Source: an uncultured Clostridia bacterium (GTDB lineage Bacteria > Bacillota > Clostridia > Lachnospirales > Anaerotignaceae). Taken from it: DNA of 64,000 bases. The notes beneath the pieces were generated by a model. It did no database searches and was not told where the DNA came from. It saw only the letters and a list, made by a program, of their open reading frames with translations. The stretch covers positions 62,001 through 126,000 of the forward strand of contig CALWGF010000004.1 of assembly GCA_944379995.1 (NCBI GenBank), given 5' to 3'. The position numbers and the translations under genes were made by a program. Below, one piece after another: positions 46,733-55,244 of this stretch; position 1 is the stretch's first letter; each line of letters opens with the position of its first letter.

Positions 46733-47764
46733 ATGGAAAACAAAAGAATTTTAGGTATAGATATAGTACGTTTTGTAGCATTTTTATTCGTTCCTTGTGT
46801 ACATTTCTTTCTTAATAACGGTTTTTATACTTATCCTGTACAAGGAAAAAGAATGTTTATAATGCTTGTTATGAGGTGGCTATTTTTTACTTGCGTTCCT
46901 CTTTTTATGCTTCTTACAGGCTATCTTAACGGAAAAAGAAAAGTAAATAAAGAACATTATAAAAGTATAATACCAATACTTATATCATATTTATTTATAT
47001 GTGTAATAACAATAATTTTTAAAATAGTATATTTAGATGAAAAACAATCTATAATACAATGGATAATGACAATATTTAATTATAGTGCTTCCAACTATGC
47101 TTGGTATATAGAAATGTATATAGGACTTTTTTTACTTATACCATTTCTTAATATTCTTTATGATAATCTTAAAACAAAGGGGCAAAAATCACTTCTTGTT
47201 GGTGTAATGCTTTTTTCAACAGCTTTACCTCCCCTTTTTAATTTAAAATCAGGTTTAAAACTTATACCTGATTATTGGATTGATATGTATCCTATTACAT
47301 ATTATTTCCTTGGAAGATATATTAAAGATTATCCTATAAAAATAAAAAAATCTATCTGTATTATACTTATATTTGCAATATGTCTTATAGAGTCAATTAT
47401 TACATATGCTGCTTGTTATGGTAAACACTTTAATTGGGGCTGTCTTGGTGGATATAATGCTTTACCTACACTTATCGTAACCTTACTTATATTTTTATTA
47501 TTTTATGACTTGGATATTAAAAATAGATTTGTACGTTTTTTCATACAGGATATAGCAAAATTATCTTTAGACATGTATCTTATATCATATATATTTGATA
47601 CTCTTTTCTATGCTCCTATACTTGAAAAAACAGAGTCAACAATAGAAACATTACCATATTTCTTTACTGTTGTTCCTCTTGTTATAGTATTTAGTTATCT
47701 TACAGCATTTTTAAAAAGAATTATATTTGAAACTATTAAAAACAGAAAACTTACAATATTATAA
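46733..47764 (+). CDS. Acyltransferase family 3 membrane protein
   Basis: This 343-residue protein has about ten membrane segments and the family-3 N-terminal motif ILGIDIVRFVAFLFVPCVHFF, with the catalytic-type histidine near residue 24. Members O-acylate extracellular polysaccharides or wall sugars (OafA/OpgC-like). AAGGAG precedes the ATG. The acceptor is unknown. Confidence 0.87.
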   Translation: MENKRILGIDIVRFVAFLFVPCVHFFLNNGFYTYPVQGKRMFIMLVMRWLFFTCVPLFMLLTGYLNGKRKVNKEHYKSIIPILISYLFICVITIIFKIVYLDEKQSIIQWIMTIFNYSASNYAWYIEMYIGLFLLIPFLNILYDNLKTKGQKSLLVGVMLFSTALPPLFNLKSGLKLIPDYWIDMYPITYYFLGRYIKDYPIKIKKSICIILIFAICLIESIITYAACYGKHFNWGCLGGYNALPTLIVTLLIFLLFYDLDIKNRFVRFFIQDIAKLSLDMYLISYIFDTLFYAPILEKTESTIETLPYFFTVVPLVIVFSYLTAFLKRIIFETIKNRKLTIL

Positions 47765-47770
47765 AATAAA

Positions 47771-47791
47771 AAGCACTGCTTCGCAGTGCTT
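47771..47791. terminator. Bidirectional terminator between acyltransferase and rubredoxin genes
   Basis: A 9-bp perfect stem with TTC loop (47771-47779 with 47783-47791), T-rich on both outward sides. It sits between converging genes. Confidence 0.88.
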
Positions 47792-47795
47792 TTTA

Positions 47796-47957
47796 TTACT
47801 TAAATTCAACAAATACCTTTTTATCTTTTCCACAAACAGGACATTTCCAACTTTCAGGTAAATCCTGAAATTTTGTTCCTTCATCTATTCCCATTCTTTT
47901 TTCGCCTTTTTCTTCATCATAAACATATTCACAAACTGTACATATATATCTTGCCAT
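47796..47957 (-). CDS. Rubredoxin
   Basis: The 53-residue protein shows both iron-binding C-x2-C pairs: CTVC at residues 6-9 and CPVC at about 39-42. The aromatic framework is typical (YVYD, then LPESWKCPVCG). It is a one-electron carrier in oxygen and peroxide defence or fermentation. GGAGG stands eight bases before the ATG. It has its own transcript, oriented towards a shared terminator. The MATE gene upstream is on the same strand. Confidence 0.93.
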   Translation of the reverse strand: MARYICTVCEYVYDEEKGEKRMGIDEGTKFQDLPESWKCPVCGKDKKVFVEFK

Positions 47958-48014
47958 ATAATATTACCTCCATATATATTTATATGGTTAAAGTTTGTGT
48001 TATTTTTTATAAAT

Positions 48015-49406
48015 TTATACAGTTATATTATTTTTATTTGAAAGTTCTTTAAACTCTCTTAATACTCCCAGTGTCAAAGGAATTGCTATTATAAATGTAA
48101 ATATATCTGATATAGGCTGACATATTTGTACTCCTGTAAGACCTAAAAAATTAGGAAGTATAAATATAAGAGGAATAAAGAAAAGTCCTTGTCTTGCAGA
48201 TGCAACAATAGATGCTTTTAATGCTTTTCCTACTGATTGTAACATCATATTTGACATAACTATCCAAGCATTAAGGAAAAATACTCCTGCTTGCATTCTT
48301 AATGCAAATGCTCCTATATTTATAACATCAGTATCATCTTTTCTAAAAAGTGTTACTATTGGTTTTGAAAATACAACTCCTATAATTGACACTATTATAA
48401 GAAAAACAAATGCTCTTTTTACACAATACCAAAAAGCCTCTCGTACTCTGTCATATTTCTTTGCACCATAATTCATTCCACAAACAGGCTGAAAACCTTG
48501 ACCAAACCCTATAAGTGCTGAATTGGCAAACATTGAAACTCTTGAAACAATAGACATTCCGGCAATAGCCGCATCTGCCATAGCTCCTCCATACATTCCG
48601 GCTGCAAAATTAAGTGAAACTTGTGCTACACTTGCAAGACCTTGACGGCATAATGAAGGAAATCCTCCCCTAAACATTTCTTTAAAATAATATAATTGAG
48701 GTGTAAAGTTTTTAACTGATATTCTTATGTTATTACCTTTTTGACAACCTACAAGTAAAAGTATAAAACTTATAATCTGGCTTACAGTTGTTGCAATAGC
48801 TGCCCCTGAAATACCCATATTAAAACCAAATATAAGTATTGGGTCAAGACCTATATTAATAATTGCACCTGTTACTATTCCTGCCATTGCATATGATGCA
48901 CTTCCTTGGTATCTAAGCTGATTATTTAAAACAAATGATGACATTATAAATGGTGTTCCTATAAGTATTATACTTAAATAATCTTTTGTATAAGGAAGTA
49001 TTGTAGGAGTTGAACCTAATATTATTGATAATGGTTCTAAAAATATAAGACCTATTATACATATAATAACACCTACAACAAAAGCACTAAAAAAACCTGT
49101 TGCTGCCATTTTTGATGCATCTTCAAATCTTTTTGCACCTAATTTTTTTGATATATAGTTTCCTGAGCCATGACCGAAAAAAAAGCCTACTGCTTGTATA
49201 AGTGCCATTATAGAAAATACAACACCTACTGCTGCTGTGGACTGTGTATTTATTCTTCCTACAAAGAATGTATCTGCCATATTATAAAAATTTGTTACAA
49301 GCATACTTATTATTGTTGGTATTGCCATACGCCATATTAAAGGCGGTATTGGTTCTGTTGTTAGATAAATTATTTTTTCTTCTTGTGTCATTGATTTAGT
49401 TTTCAT
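48015..49406 (-). CDS. MATE family multidrug/cation efflux transporter
   Basis: The 463-residue protein has twelve predicted membrane helices in two halves (first half from about 20, second from about 245). MATE signatures include NMADTFFVGR (about 42) and FGQGFQPVCGMNYGAK (about 300). Such proteins export cationic drugs against H+ or Na+. No neighbouring regulator is seen. Confidence 0.92.
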   Translation of the reverse strand: MKTKSMTQEEKIIYLTTEPIPPLIWRMAIPTIISMLVTNFYNMADTFFVGRINTQSTAAVGVVFSIMALIQAVGFFFGHGSGNYISKKLGAKRFEDASKMAATGFFSAFVVGVIICIIGLIFLEPLSIILGSTPTILPYTKDYLSIILIGTPFIMSSFVLNNQLRYQGSASYAMAGIVTGAIINIGLDPILIFGFNMGISGAAIATTVSQIISFILLLVGCQKGNNIRISVKNFTPQLYYFKEMFRGGFPSLCRQGLASVAQVSLNFAAGMYGGAMADAAIAGMSIVSRVSMFANSALIGFGQGFQPVCGMNYGAKKYDRVREAFWYCVKRAFVFLIIVSIIGVVFSKPIVTLFRKDDTDVINIGAFALRMQAGVFFLNAWIVMSNMMLQSVGKALKASIVASARQGLFFIPLIFILPNFLGLTGVQICQPISDIFTFIIAIPLTLGVLREFKELSNKNNITV

Positions 49407-49517
49407 TATATATTATTCCCCATTCAAAAATTTATTTTTATATTATATAATAATTGTATTATTTTTTAAAATCATTTTTTATTAAAATTATATAACTATA
49501 TTGGTAGGTGCAAAAAA

Positions 49518-49952
49518 TTGGAAACTATAAACATACTTGTTATAGACGGTCAAGGCGGCGGTATAGGCAAAAGCCTAGTATATGGTATTTCAAATAAATT
49601 TAAAAATATAAATATTATAGGGGCAGGAACAACTGAATTAGCTACTGAAAATATGAAAAATTCAGGTGCTAATATATCTATATACGGAGAAAAAAATATT
49701 ATTTCTTATACAAATAAAGTACATATAATAACAGGTGTAACAGGTGTTTTAGTTCCTTTTGGTATTGGCGGAGAAATTACACCAAAAATATCAGAAGCCG
49801 TATTTAAAAGCAATGCTATTAAAATAATGGTACCTATGAATAAATGTCATATAAGAATTGCTGCAAAAAGTGAGCCATTAAAAAACCATATTGACATTGC
49901 TATAAATATGATAGGTGAAGAAATAAAAAAATTACGAAAAGAGCAAGTGTAA
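49518..49952 (+). CDS. DUF3842 family protein
   Basis: This 144-residue protein is typical of clostridial DUF3842: a Rossmann-like start ILVIDGQGGGIGKSLV, then IGAGTTELATENMKNSGAN and GGEITPKISEA. The start is TTG 49518, seven bases after TAGGTG. Function unknown. The glycine-rich loop suggests nucleotide binding (inference). Confidence 0.85.
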   Translation: METINILVIDGQGGGIGKSLVYGISNKFKNINIIGAGTTELATENMKNSGANISIYGEKNIISYTNKVHIITGVTGVLVPFGIGGEITPKISEAVFKSNAIKIMVPMNKCHIRIAAKSEPLKNHIDIAINMIGEEIKKLRKEQV

Positions 49953-49965
49953 TAACTTGCTCTTT
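49938..49965 (+). terminator. Terminator of the DUF3842 gene
   Basis: An 11-bp perfect stem (49938-49948 with 49955-49965) that overlaps the stop codon, followed by TTTATAT. Confidence 0.85.
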
Positions 49966-50023
49966 TTATATATATTAAGTTAAAATAAACTATATTATTT
50001 TAATCTATTATAAAGGAGGACAT

Positions 50024-51169
50024 ATGAGTTTACAAACATTCGACATAGGGCCTATACGCCCTCCAAGCGAGGCTACAAGCCTTCTTCTTAGAGTTACACA
50101 AAATTGTACATGGAACAAGTGCAGATTTTGTACTCTATACAAAGGTCATAAATTTATGACACGTACAAATGAAGAAATAAAAAAAGATATAGATGCTATG
50201 GCTTTTTACAGAGATAGAATACTTTCTTATTCAAAAAATGGTATAGTTGACTATGAAAAAGCATCTTTTGACTATGAAAATTTAGAAACACAAGAAGAAA
50301 AATACTGTTATAATATGGTATATACATGGATTGTTGCTGGTAAGATGCAATCTATGTTTCTTCAAGATGCTAATACAATGGTTCTTCAAAGTGACAGACT
50401 AGCCGATATAATTTCTTATGCAAAAGAAAAAATTCCTGAAATACAGAGAATAACATCTTATGGTCGTGCTGATAGTCTTTCTCGCATATCTGACGCTTCA
50501 TACATATTATTAAAAAATGCTGGTTTATCAAGAATACATTCCGGTTTTGAAACTGGCTCTGATAAAATTCTTAAAATACTTAATAAAGGTACAACTCAAA
50601 ATCAACAAATAGAAAGTGGTATTAAAATTAAAGAAGCTGGTATTGAACTTTCAATGTATTTTATGCCCGGTGCTGGTGGTATAAATTTATCAAAAGAAAA
50701 TGCAATCGAAACAGCCAAAGTTATAAATGCTACAAATCCTGATTTTGTTCGCCTTCGTACATTTGTTGTCAAAACAAATTCTCCTATGAATGAACTTGTT
50801 TTAAATGGCGAATTTAAAGAATGTACAGATATTGAAAAATTAAAAGAAATCAAACTTTTAATTGAAAATATAAGTGGTTGTAATGGTTATATAGCAAGTG
50901 ACCATATTATAAACTTACTTGATAGAGTAAATGGTCATCTTGATAAAGATATTCCAAAAATATTGAACTATATAAACGAGTTTTTAAGTCTTCCAAGATA
51001 TAATCAAAGACAATATCAAATGGCTAGACGTATGGGATTTAATGGTGATTTTAAAGAACTTTCAAAACTTGATTTGGAAAGTATGAATACAGTTAATATG
51101 TATTGTAAAACTTTAAATGAAGAAAAATTTGAAGAACTTTTAATAAAGTATCTTAATCTTTATATATAA
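50024..51169 (+). CDS. Radical SAM protein with a CX4CX2C cluster motif
   Basis: This 381-residue protein has a radical SAM-type barrel. The iron-sulfur ligands appear as CTWNKCRFC at residues 28-36, spaced CX4CX2C instead of the usual CX3CX2C. Later elements fit (SYGRADSLSRI near 147, then GLSRIHSGFETGSDKIL near 168). No B12 domain is visible. GGAGG precedes the ATG. It is followed by a metallo-hydrolase 17 bases downstream and then a Cof-type phosphatase. The substrate is unknown. Confidence 0.88.
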   Translation: MSLQTFDIGPIRPPSEATSLLLRVTQNCTWNKCRFCTLYKGHKFMTRTNEEIKKDIDAMAFYRDRILSYSKNGIVDYEKASFDYENLETQEEKYCYNMVYTWIVAGKMQSMFLQDANTMVLQSDRLADIISYAKEKIPEIQRITSYGRADSLSRISDASYILLKNAGLSRIHSGFETGSDKILKILNKGTTQNQQIESGIKIKEAGIELSMYFMPGAGGINLSKENAIETAKVINATNPDFVRLRTFVVKTNSPMNELVLNGEFKECTDIEKLKEIKLLIENISGCNGYIASDHIINLLDRVNGHLDKDIPKILNYINEFLSLPRYNQRQYQMARRMGFNGDFKELSKLDLESMNTVNMYCKTLNEEKFEELLIKYLNLYI

Positions 51170-51186
51170 TATAGGAGTGTGAACAT

Positions 51187-51885
51187 ATGATTAATTTAAC
51201 ATATATACATCATAGTGGTTTTATTGCTGAAACAGAAAATAATGTTTTTATATTTGATTATTATACAGAAGGTGGCAAAATATTACCTTTAAATACAGAA
51301 AAATTTAATGGTAAAAATATATTTTTCTTTGTTTCTCATTCTCATGGTGACCATTTCGATAAACGTATATTTAAGTACAGAAATAAAAATGTAAAATATA
51401 TTTTATCTGATGATGTGGACAAGGAATATGCTGATAATGATGTTATTTTTGTAAAACCACATTGTACATATGAAATTGAAAATATAAAAATAGAAACTCT
51501 TTTATCAAATGATATGGGTGTTGCCTTTGTTGTAGAAGCTGATGGAAAAACTATATATCATAGTGGTGATTTAAACTGGTGGCATTGGAACGGAGAACCT
51601 GATGATTGGAATAAATCAATGGGAGATATATATAAATCTGAAGTAGCACTTTTAAAAAATAAAAATATAGATGTTGCTTTTGTTCCTGTTGACCCACGAC
51701 TTGAGGAAAATTATATACTTGCTATTGATTATATTATGAAAAATATAAATATTAAAAAAGTACTTCCTATGCATTTCTGGGGAGATTTTAATATATACGA
51801 AAAAATATGTAATAATGAAAAATCTAAAGAATATAGAGATAAAATTATTAAAATAAATCATACAAATGAAACATTTTGTATTTAA
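51187..51885 (+). CDS. Metallo-beta-lactamase fold hydrolase
   Basis: The 232-residue protein has the dinuclear metal motif SHSHGDHFD near residue 55, a distal ligand region HSGDLNWWHWNG (about 122) and a final PMHFWGD (about 196). It resembles the small UlaG/YycJ-like MBL-fold proteins of anaerobes. The reaction is not predictable. It is co-oriented with the radical SAM and HAD genes, and its end overlaps the upstream region of the next gene. Confidence 0.85.
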   Translation: MINLTYIHHSGFIAETENNVFIFDYYTEGGKILPLNTEKFNGKNIFFFVSHSHGDHFDKRIFKYRNKNVKYILSDDVDKEYADNDVIFVKPHCTYEIENIKIETLLSNDMGVAFVVEADGKTIYHSGDLNWWHWNGEPDDWNKSMGDIYKSEVALLKNKNIDVAFVPVDPRLEENYILAIDYIMKNINIKKVLPMHFWGDFNIYEKICNNEKSKEYRDKIIKINHTNETFCI

Positions 51886-51905
51886 AGAAAGAAGGATACA
51901 GAAAA

Positions 51906-52730
51906 ATGATAAAACTTATTGCATCAGATATGGACGGTACTCTTTTAAATAAAGATGGTACAATACATGAAAGAAATATATCTGCTATAAAAAAAGCTAT
52001 TGAAAAAGGAATTATATTTGTACCAGCTACTGGCAGAGCAAATAATACTATACCTTCTCAAATATTTGAACATTTTCCTATAAGATATAATTTATCTTCA
52101 AATGGTGCAGCTATTTATGATAGACATGAAAATAAATTCATATATAAAAATTGTATGGATACAGAAACTGTATTAAAACTTATTGAATATGTTTCATCAT
52201 ATAATGTTATTATTGAAGTTTATATAAATGGTAATGGATATTTTAGTGATAAACTTATTGATAATTTCGAAGAATATAATATAAATCCTTCATTTATTAA
52301 TATATATAAAAATATTAAAATACCTACTGCAAATATAACAGAAATTGTTACTCAAAATCCAAATGATATTGAAAAAATAAATATACCTTGGATTAAACCT
52401 GATGTGCGTTCAATACTTTTAGAAAACTTAAAGAAAGATTGGAATGATAAAGTATATATAACTTCATCATTAAATACTAATATAGAAATATGTGGTAAAA
52501 CAGCAAATAAAGGTGATGGACTTACTAATCTTTGTAAATTACTTAATATAAAACCAGAAGAAGTTATTGTTTTTGGTGATAATTTTAATGACCTTGAAAT
52601 GCTTCAATTTGCCGGTATATCTGTTGTTATGGAAAATGGTGAAGAAGAAATTAAAAATATTGCTGACTTTGTTACATTACCAAATACTGAGGGCGGAGTT
52701 GGATATGCAATAGAAAAATATTGTCTTTAA
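51906..52730 (+). CDS. Cof-type HAD family phosphatase
   Basis: The 274-residue phosphatase has HAD motif I ASDMDGTLL (residues 6-14), a motif II-like PATGRA, a C2 cap (about 85-185) and motif IV FGDNFNDLEML (about 222). It dephosphorylates sugar phosphates or cofactors, and Cof-type members are promiscuous. Start at ATG 51906, nine bases after AAGAAGGA. The frame's earlier ATG lies inside the preceding gene's end. Confidence 0.92.
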   Translation: MIKLIASDMDGTLLNKDGTIHERNISAIKKAIEKGIIFVPATGRANNTIPSQIFEHFPIRYNLSSNGAAIYDRHENKFIYKNCMDTETVLKLIEYVSSYNVIIEVYINGNGYFSDKLIDNFEEYNINPSFINIYKNIKIPTANITEIVTQNPNDIEKINIPWIKPDVRSILLENLKKDWNDKVYITSSLNTNIEICGKTANKGDGLTNLCKLLNIKPEEVIVFGDNFNDLEMLQFAGISVVMENGEEEIKNIADFVTLPNTEGGVGYAIEKYCL

Positions 52731-52735
52731 TATAA

Positions 52736-52762
52736 AAACCTGTAAGCAAAGCTTACAGGTTT
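52736..52762 (+). terminator. Terminator after the Cof-type phosphatase gene
   Basis: A 12-bp perfect stem (52736-52747 with 52751-52762) followed by TTTTATAAA. It closes the plus-strand operon. Confidence 0.9.
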
Positions 52763-52800
52763 TTATAAATTTTAAAATTAGCAAAAAAATAACTTTGTAA

Positions 52801-53040
52801 TTATACTAATCCTAACTCACTTTTTAATTTATCAGATGTTATAAATTCGGAACAATCAGCATTATTTTTAATATCTTCAAGTAATTCTAAATCTATTTTA
52901 TCTGGTTCTTCTTCCTCCAAAGTACTCCAATCAATTATAGGTGATAACTGATACTTTGATATTATATATCTAAATAATATTTCAGCGTCCTTTTCAGGCA
53001 TTACCTCTAAAAGAGTAATTATTTTCTCTTTAACAGACAT
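52801..53040 (-). CDS. Antitoxin of a RelE/ParE-type toxin-antitoxin pair
   Basis: This 79-residue acidic protein follows the toxin gene by 15 bases. Residues 1-32 are probably helical and could form the DNA-binding/dimer part. Residues 35-79 (DWSTLEEEEPDKIDLELLE onward) look like an extended toxin-binding tail. No HTH family is recognised, so the antitoxin call rests on gene context. A second, shorter copy of residues 35-79 occurs at 53764-53919. Confidence 0.75.
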   Translation of the reverse strand: MSVKEKIITLLEVMPEKDAEILFRYIISKYQLSPIIDWSTLEEEEPDKIDLELLEDIKNNADCSEFITSDKLKSELGLV

Positions 53041-53055
53041 TATAAAAACCTCCTT

Positions 53056-53289
53056 TTAATCTTTATATACTTGTCCTCTATTACCAATTTTAATTATATA
53101 TAATACATTTCCGTCTTTATCAAATATTACTCTAAAATCTCCAACTCTAAGACGGTAACTCTCTTTACCTTTAAGCTTCTTTACATCGCCACTTGGAAGC
53201 ATTTCAATTGCTAATATAATTCTTTTAATAGTTGGTTTATCAAGTTTCTTTAAAAACTTTAGTGCCTGCTTTGAATATCTTATATCCAC
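53056..53289 (-). CDS. RelE/ParE superfamily toxin
   Basis: The 77-residue basic protein is typical of RelE/ParE toxins: MDIRYSKQALKFLKKLDKPT, then the core YRLRVGDFRVIFD with conserved basic residues, and a final IIKIGNRGQVY. RelE-like members cut mRNA on the ribosome, and ParE-like members hit gyrase. The YRLR-x-G-x-FRVI pattern favours RelE. The start is GTG 53289 after TAGGTG. Toxin-first order, with the antitoxin downstream. Confidence 0.88.
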   Translation of the reverse strand: MDIRYSKQALKFLKKLDKPTIKRIILAIEMLPSGDVKKLKGKESYRLRVGDFRVIFDKDGNVLYIIKIGNRGQVYKD

Positions 53290-53514
53290 TTATATTCACC
53301 TACCTTATATAATATACGATAATCTTATATAATACTATTGTCAATAAAATTACTTATACTTAAAATTGATTATAAACATATAAAAATAAATCTATTTTAT
53401 CACATTAAAATAATATAATATCTACTTATAAAAATATACTAATTTTACAATATGGGAAAAATCTTTAAAAACTATTTATTTGTAGTACTGATTAGAATAA
53501 AAATAGGATTTTGG

Positions 53515-53580
53515 ACAAAAAAATAACTCGTAAACGTTGAATTTACGAGCTTTGCAGTAACGGAGAAGGAGGGATTTGAA
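53515..53580. repeat. Left attachment site (attL) of the integrated element
   Basis: 66 bases matching 61448-61513 with two differences, the last 45 identical. It contains the tRNA-Ser 3' end (20 bases) and its terminator hairpin but not the rest of the tRNA, so it is the displaced half site. With 61448-61513 it defines the element ends. Confidence 0.9.
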
Positions 53581-53708
53581 TTATACATATCACTTTTTCT
53601 ATCATTTTAGAGCATTTTATTATTTATTAAATCACCTTTTAAAGCCTTGATTTTACTTGCTTTTTTTTATTACATCTTATTTCTTATACTTATATTTTAT
53701 TATTTTGT

Positions 53709-53748
53709 TTGGGGTATTTATTGGGGTCAGTTGGGGTCAAATTGGGGT
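53709..53748 (+). repeat. Four phased TTGGGGT repeats inside attL
   Basis: TTGGGGT starts at 53709, 53721, 53731 and 53742, that is, 10-12 bases apart or one helical turn. Two more copies lie inside the right end (61413 and 61425). They are likely arm-type binding sites for the integrase or excisionase. Confidence 0.65.
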
Positions 53749-53763
53749 CAAATAATTCTGTGG

Positions 53764-53919
53764 TTATACTAACCCCAACTCACTTTTTAATTCATCAGAT
53801 GTTATAAATTCAGAGCAATCAGCATTATTTTTAATGTCTTCAAGTAATTCTAAATCTATTTTGTCCGGTTCTTCTTCCTCCAAAGTAGTCCAATCAATTA
53901 TAAGTTGTCTATCCAGCAT
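53764..53919 (-). CDS. Toxin-less, N-terminally deleted antitoxin copy
   Basis: The product is 51 residues. From IDW at residue 8 to the end it is nearly identical to residues 35-79 of the antitoxin at 52801-53040. The first 30 or so antitoxin residues are replaced by MLDRQL. A good ribosome site (GGGAGG) precedes the ATG. The upstream DNA (about 53937-53985) matches the DNA upstream of the RelE gene, so the toxin gene and antitoxin N-terminus were deleted from a duplicated cassette. It keeps the likely toxin-binding tail and is intact as a reading frame. It may be a functional anti-toxin peptide or a remnant. Confidence 0.65.
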   Translation of the reverse strand: MLDRQLIIDWTTLEEEEPDKIDLELLEDIKNNADCSEFITSDELKSELGLV

Positions 53920-54059
53920 TATAAAAACCTCCCTTTAATCTTATATAATATTATTGTCAATAAAATTACTTATACTCAAAATTGAGTAAAAACATATAAG
54001 CTAATAACTTAAGCTCAAAATAGAGCAAAAGTATATATTAAATAACCACAGATAATAAA

Positions 54060-54088
54060 AGAGGTATCGCCAAAACGGAAACACCTCT
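54060..54088 (-). terminator. Terminator after the integrase gene
   Basis: Outer stem AGAGGT/ACCTCT (54060-54065 with 54083-54088) with inner pairing, followed by TTTTATTATC on the minus strand. It lies eight bases beyond the integrase stop. Confidence 0.7.
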
Positions 54089-54095
54089 AATAAAC

Positions 54096-55244
54096 TTATA
54101 TGACCTTATTTATAAAATTATCCATTCTCTTGGAACTTTCTTTCCTCATTGTTTCGGTTGTATGACTGTATATATCAAGGGTAGTAGATACTGTTGAATG
54201 TCCTAAAGCTGTCTGTACTGTCTTTATGTCATCGCCCTCTTGTAATGCTAATGTAGCGTAAGTGTGCCTTAAATCGTGAAACCTTGCTTGTGGTATTCCT
54301 ATTTCAGAAACAATCTTTTTAAATCTTTTATATACTGTCACAATAGCTAAATACCTTCCAGTTGTATTAGTAAATACAAGGTTTAGAGGGTTATCCCACA
54401 TATGACCTAATTTAAGGCGGTTTTCTTTTTGTCTTATTTGTTCTTCTTTGAGTATGCTCATGACATACTGTGCAGGAGTTAATACTCTTACTTTACTTGT
54501 TTTGGTTTCAGCAAGATAATATTTGCCACCTTTTATTTTTTCTTTCTGTAATTGCTTATTTACTGTTATTGTACCTCTGTCAAAGTCTACACAATCCCAA
54601 GTTAATCCAAGTATTTCGCCCTCTCTCATTCCTGTAAATAATGCTGTAATATAGAGGTTCTTAAGTTCTTCTGTATCAAGTCTTTTTATAAATCTGCTTA
54701 TATTATCAGCATTTAAAGGCTTAATTTCCTTTTTTTCAATTCTTGGAATATCACATACCGAAGCAGGATTTGTTGTAATATAACCTATTTTTATAGCTTT
54801 GTCTAAAGCCTTATGAAGAACACCATGTATATTCTTAATAGTTTTTGGTGATTTATCAGTTATAAGACTATTATAAAATGCTTGTATCTGTGGAGCTTTA
54901 AGAGCTTGTAATTTTATACTGCCTATTGCAGGCTTAATATGCACTCTTACAACTACCTCATATGATTTAAAAGTTAAAGGCTTTACTGATACTTGTACAT
55001 ACTCTTTAAGCCATAATTCAAGCCAATCCCCAACAGTTATTGTTTTAGGTGCTATATAAGTATTATCATCAATAGATTTTGCAATACTTGTCAATTTTTC
55101 TCTTACCTCTTTTTGAGTAAGTCCATATACACTTCTTCTTATAGGTTTACCAGTTTTAGGGTCATACCCACAGGAACAACGACCCTCCCAGCGTCCGTCT
55201 TTTCTTTGTCTTATTGAACCTTCTCCACTTGCTCTTTTTCCCAT
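54096..55244 (-). CDS. int: Tyrosine recombinase (integrase) of the element
   Basis: The 382-residue phage/Tn916-type integrase has an N-terminal Arm-binding AP2-like domain (about 1-55: SIRQRKDGRWEGRCSCGYDPKTG) and a core-binding SAM-like domain (about 60-160). The catalytic domain carries Arg in FTGMREGEILGL (about 207), HDLRHTYATL (about 320), the GHS box (ALGHSTVSTTLDIYSH) and Tyr nucleophile near residue 362. It sits next to attL, pointing outward. It should drive integration into tRNA-Ser and, with the excisionase, excision. Confidence 0.95.
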   Translation of the reverse strand: MGKRASGEGSIRQRKDGRWEGRCSCGYDPKTGKPIRRSVYGLTQKEVREKLTSIAKSIDDNTYIAPKTITVGDWLELWLKEYVQVSVKPLTFKSYEVVVRVHIKPAIGSIKLQALKAPQIQAFYNSLITDKSPKTIKNIHGVLHKALDKAIKIGYITTNPASVCDIPRIEKKEIKPLNADNISRFIKRLDTEELKNLYITALFTGMREGEILGLTWDCVDFDRGTITVNKQLQKEKIKGGKYYLAETKTSKVRVLTPAQYVMSILKEEQIRQKENRLKLGHMWDNPLNLVFTNTTGRYLAIVTVYKRFKKIVSEIGIPQARFHDLRHTYATLALQEGDDIKTVQTALGHSTVSTTLDIYSHTTETMRKESSKRMDNFINKVI

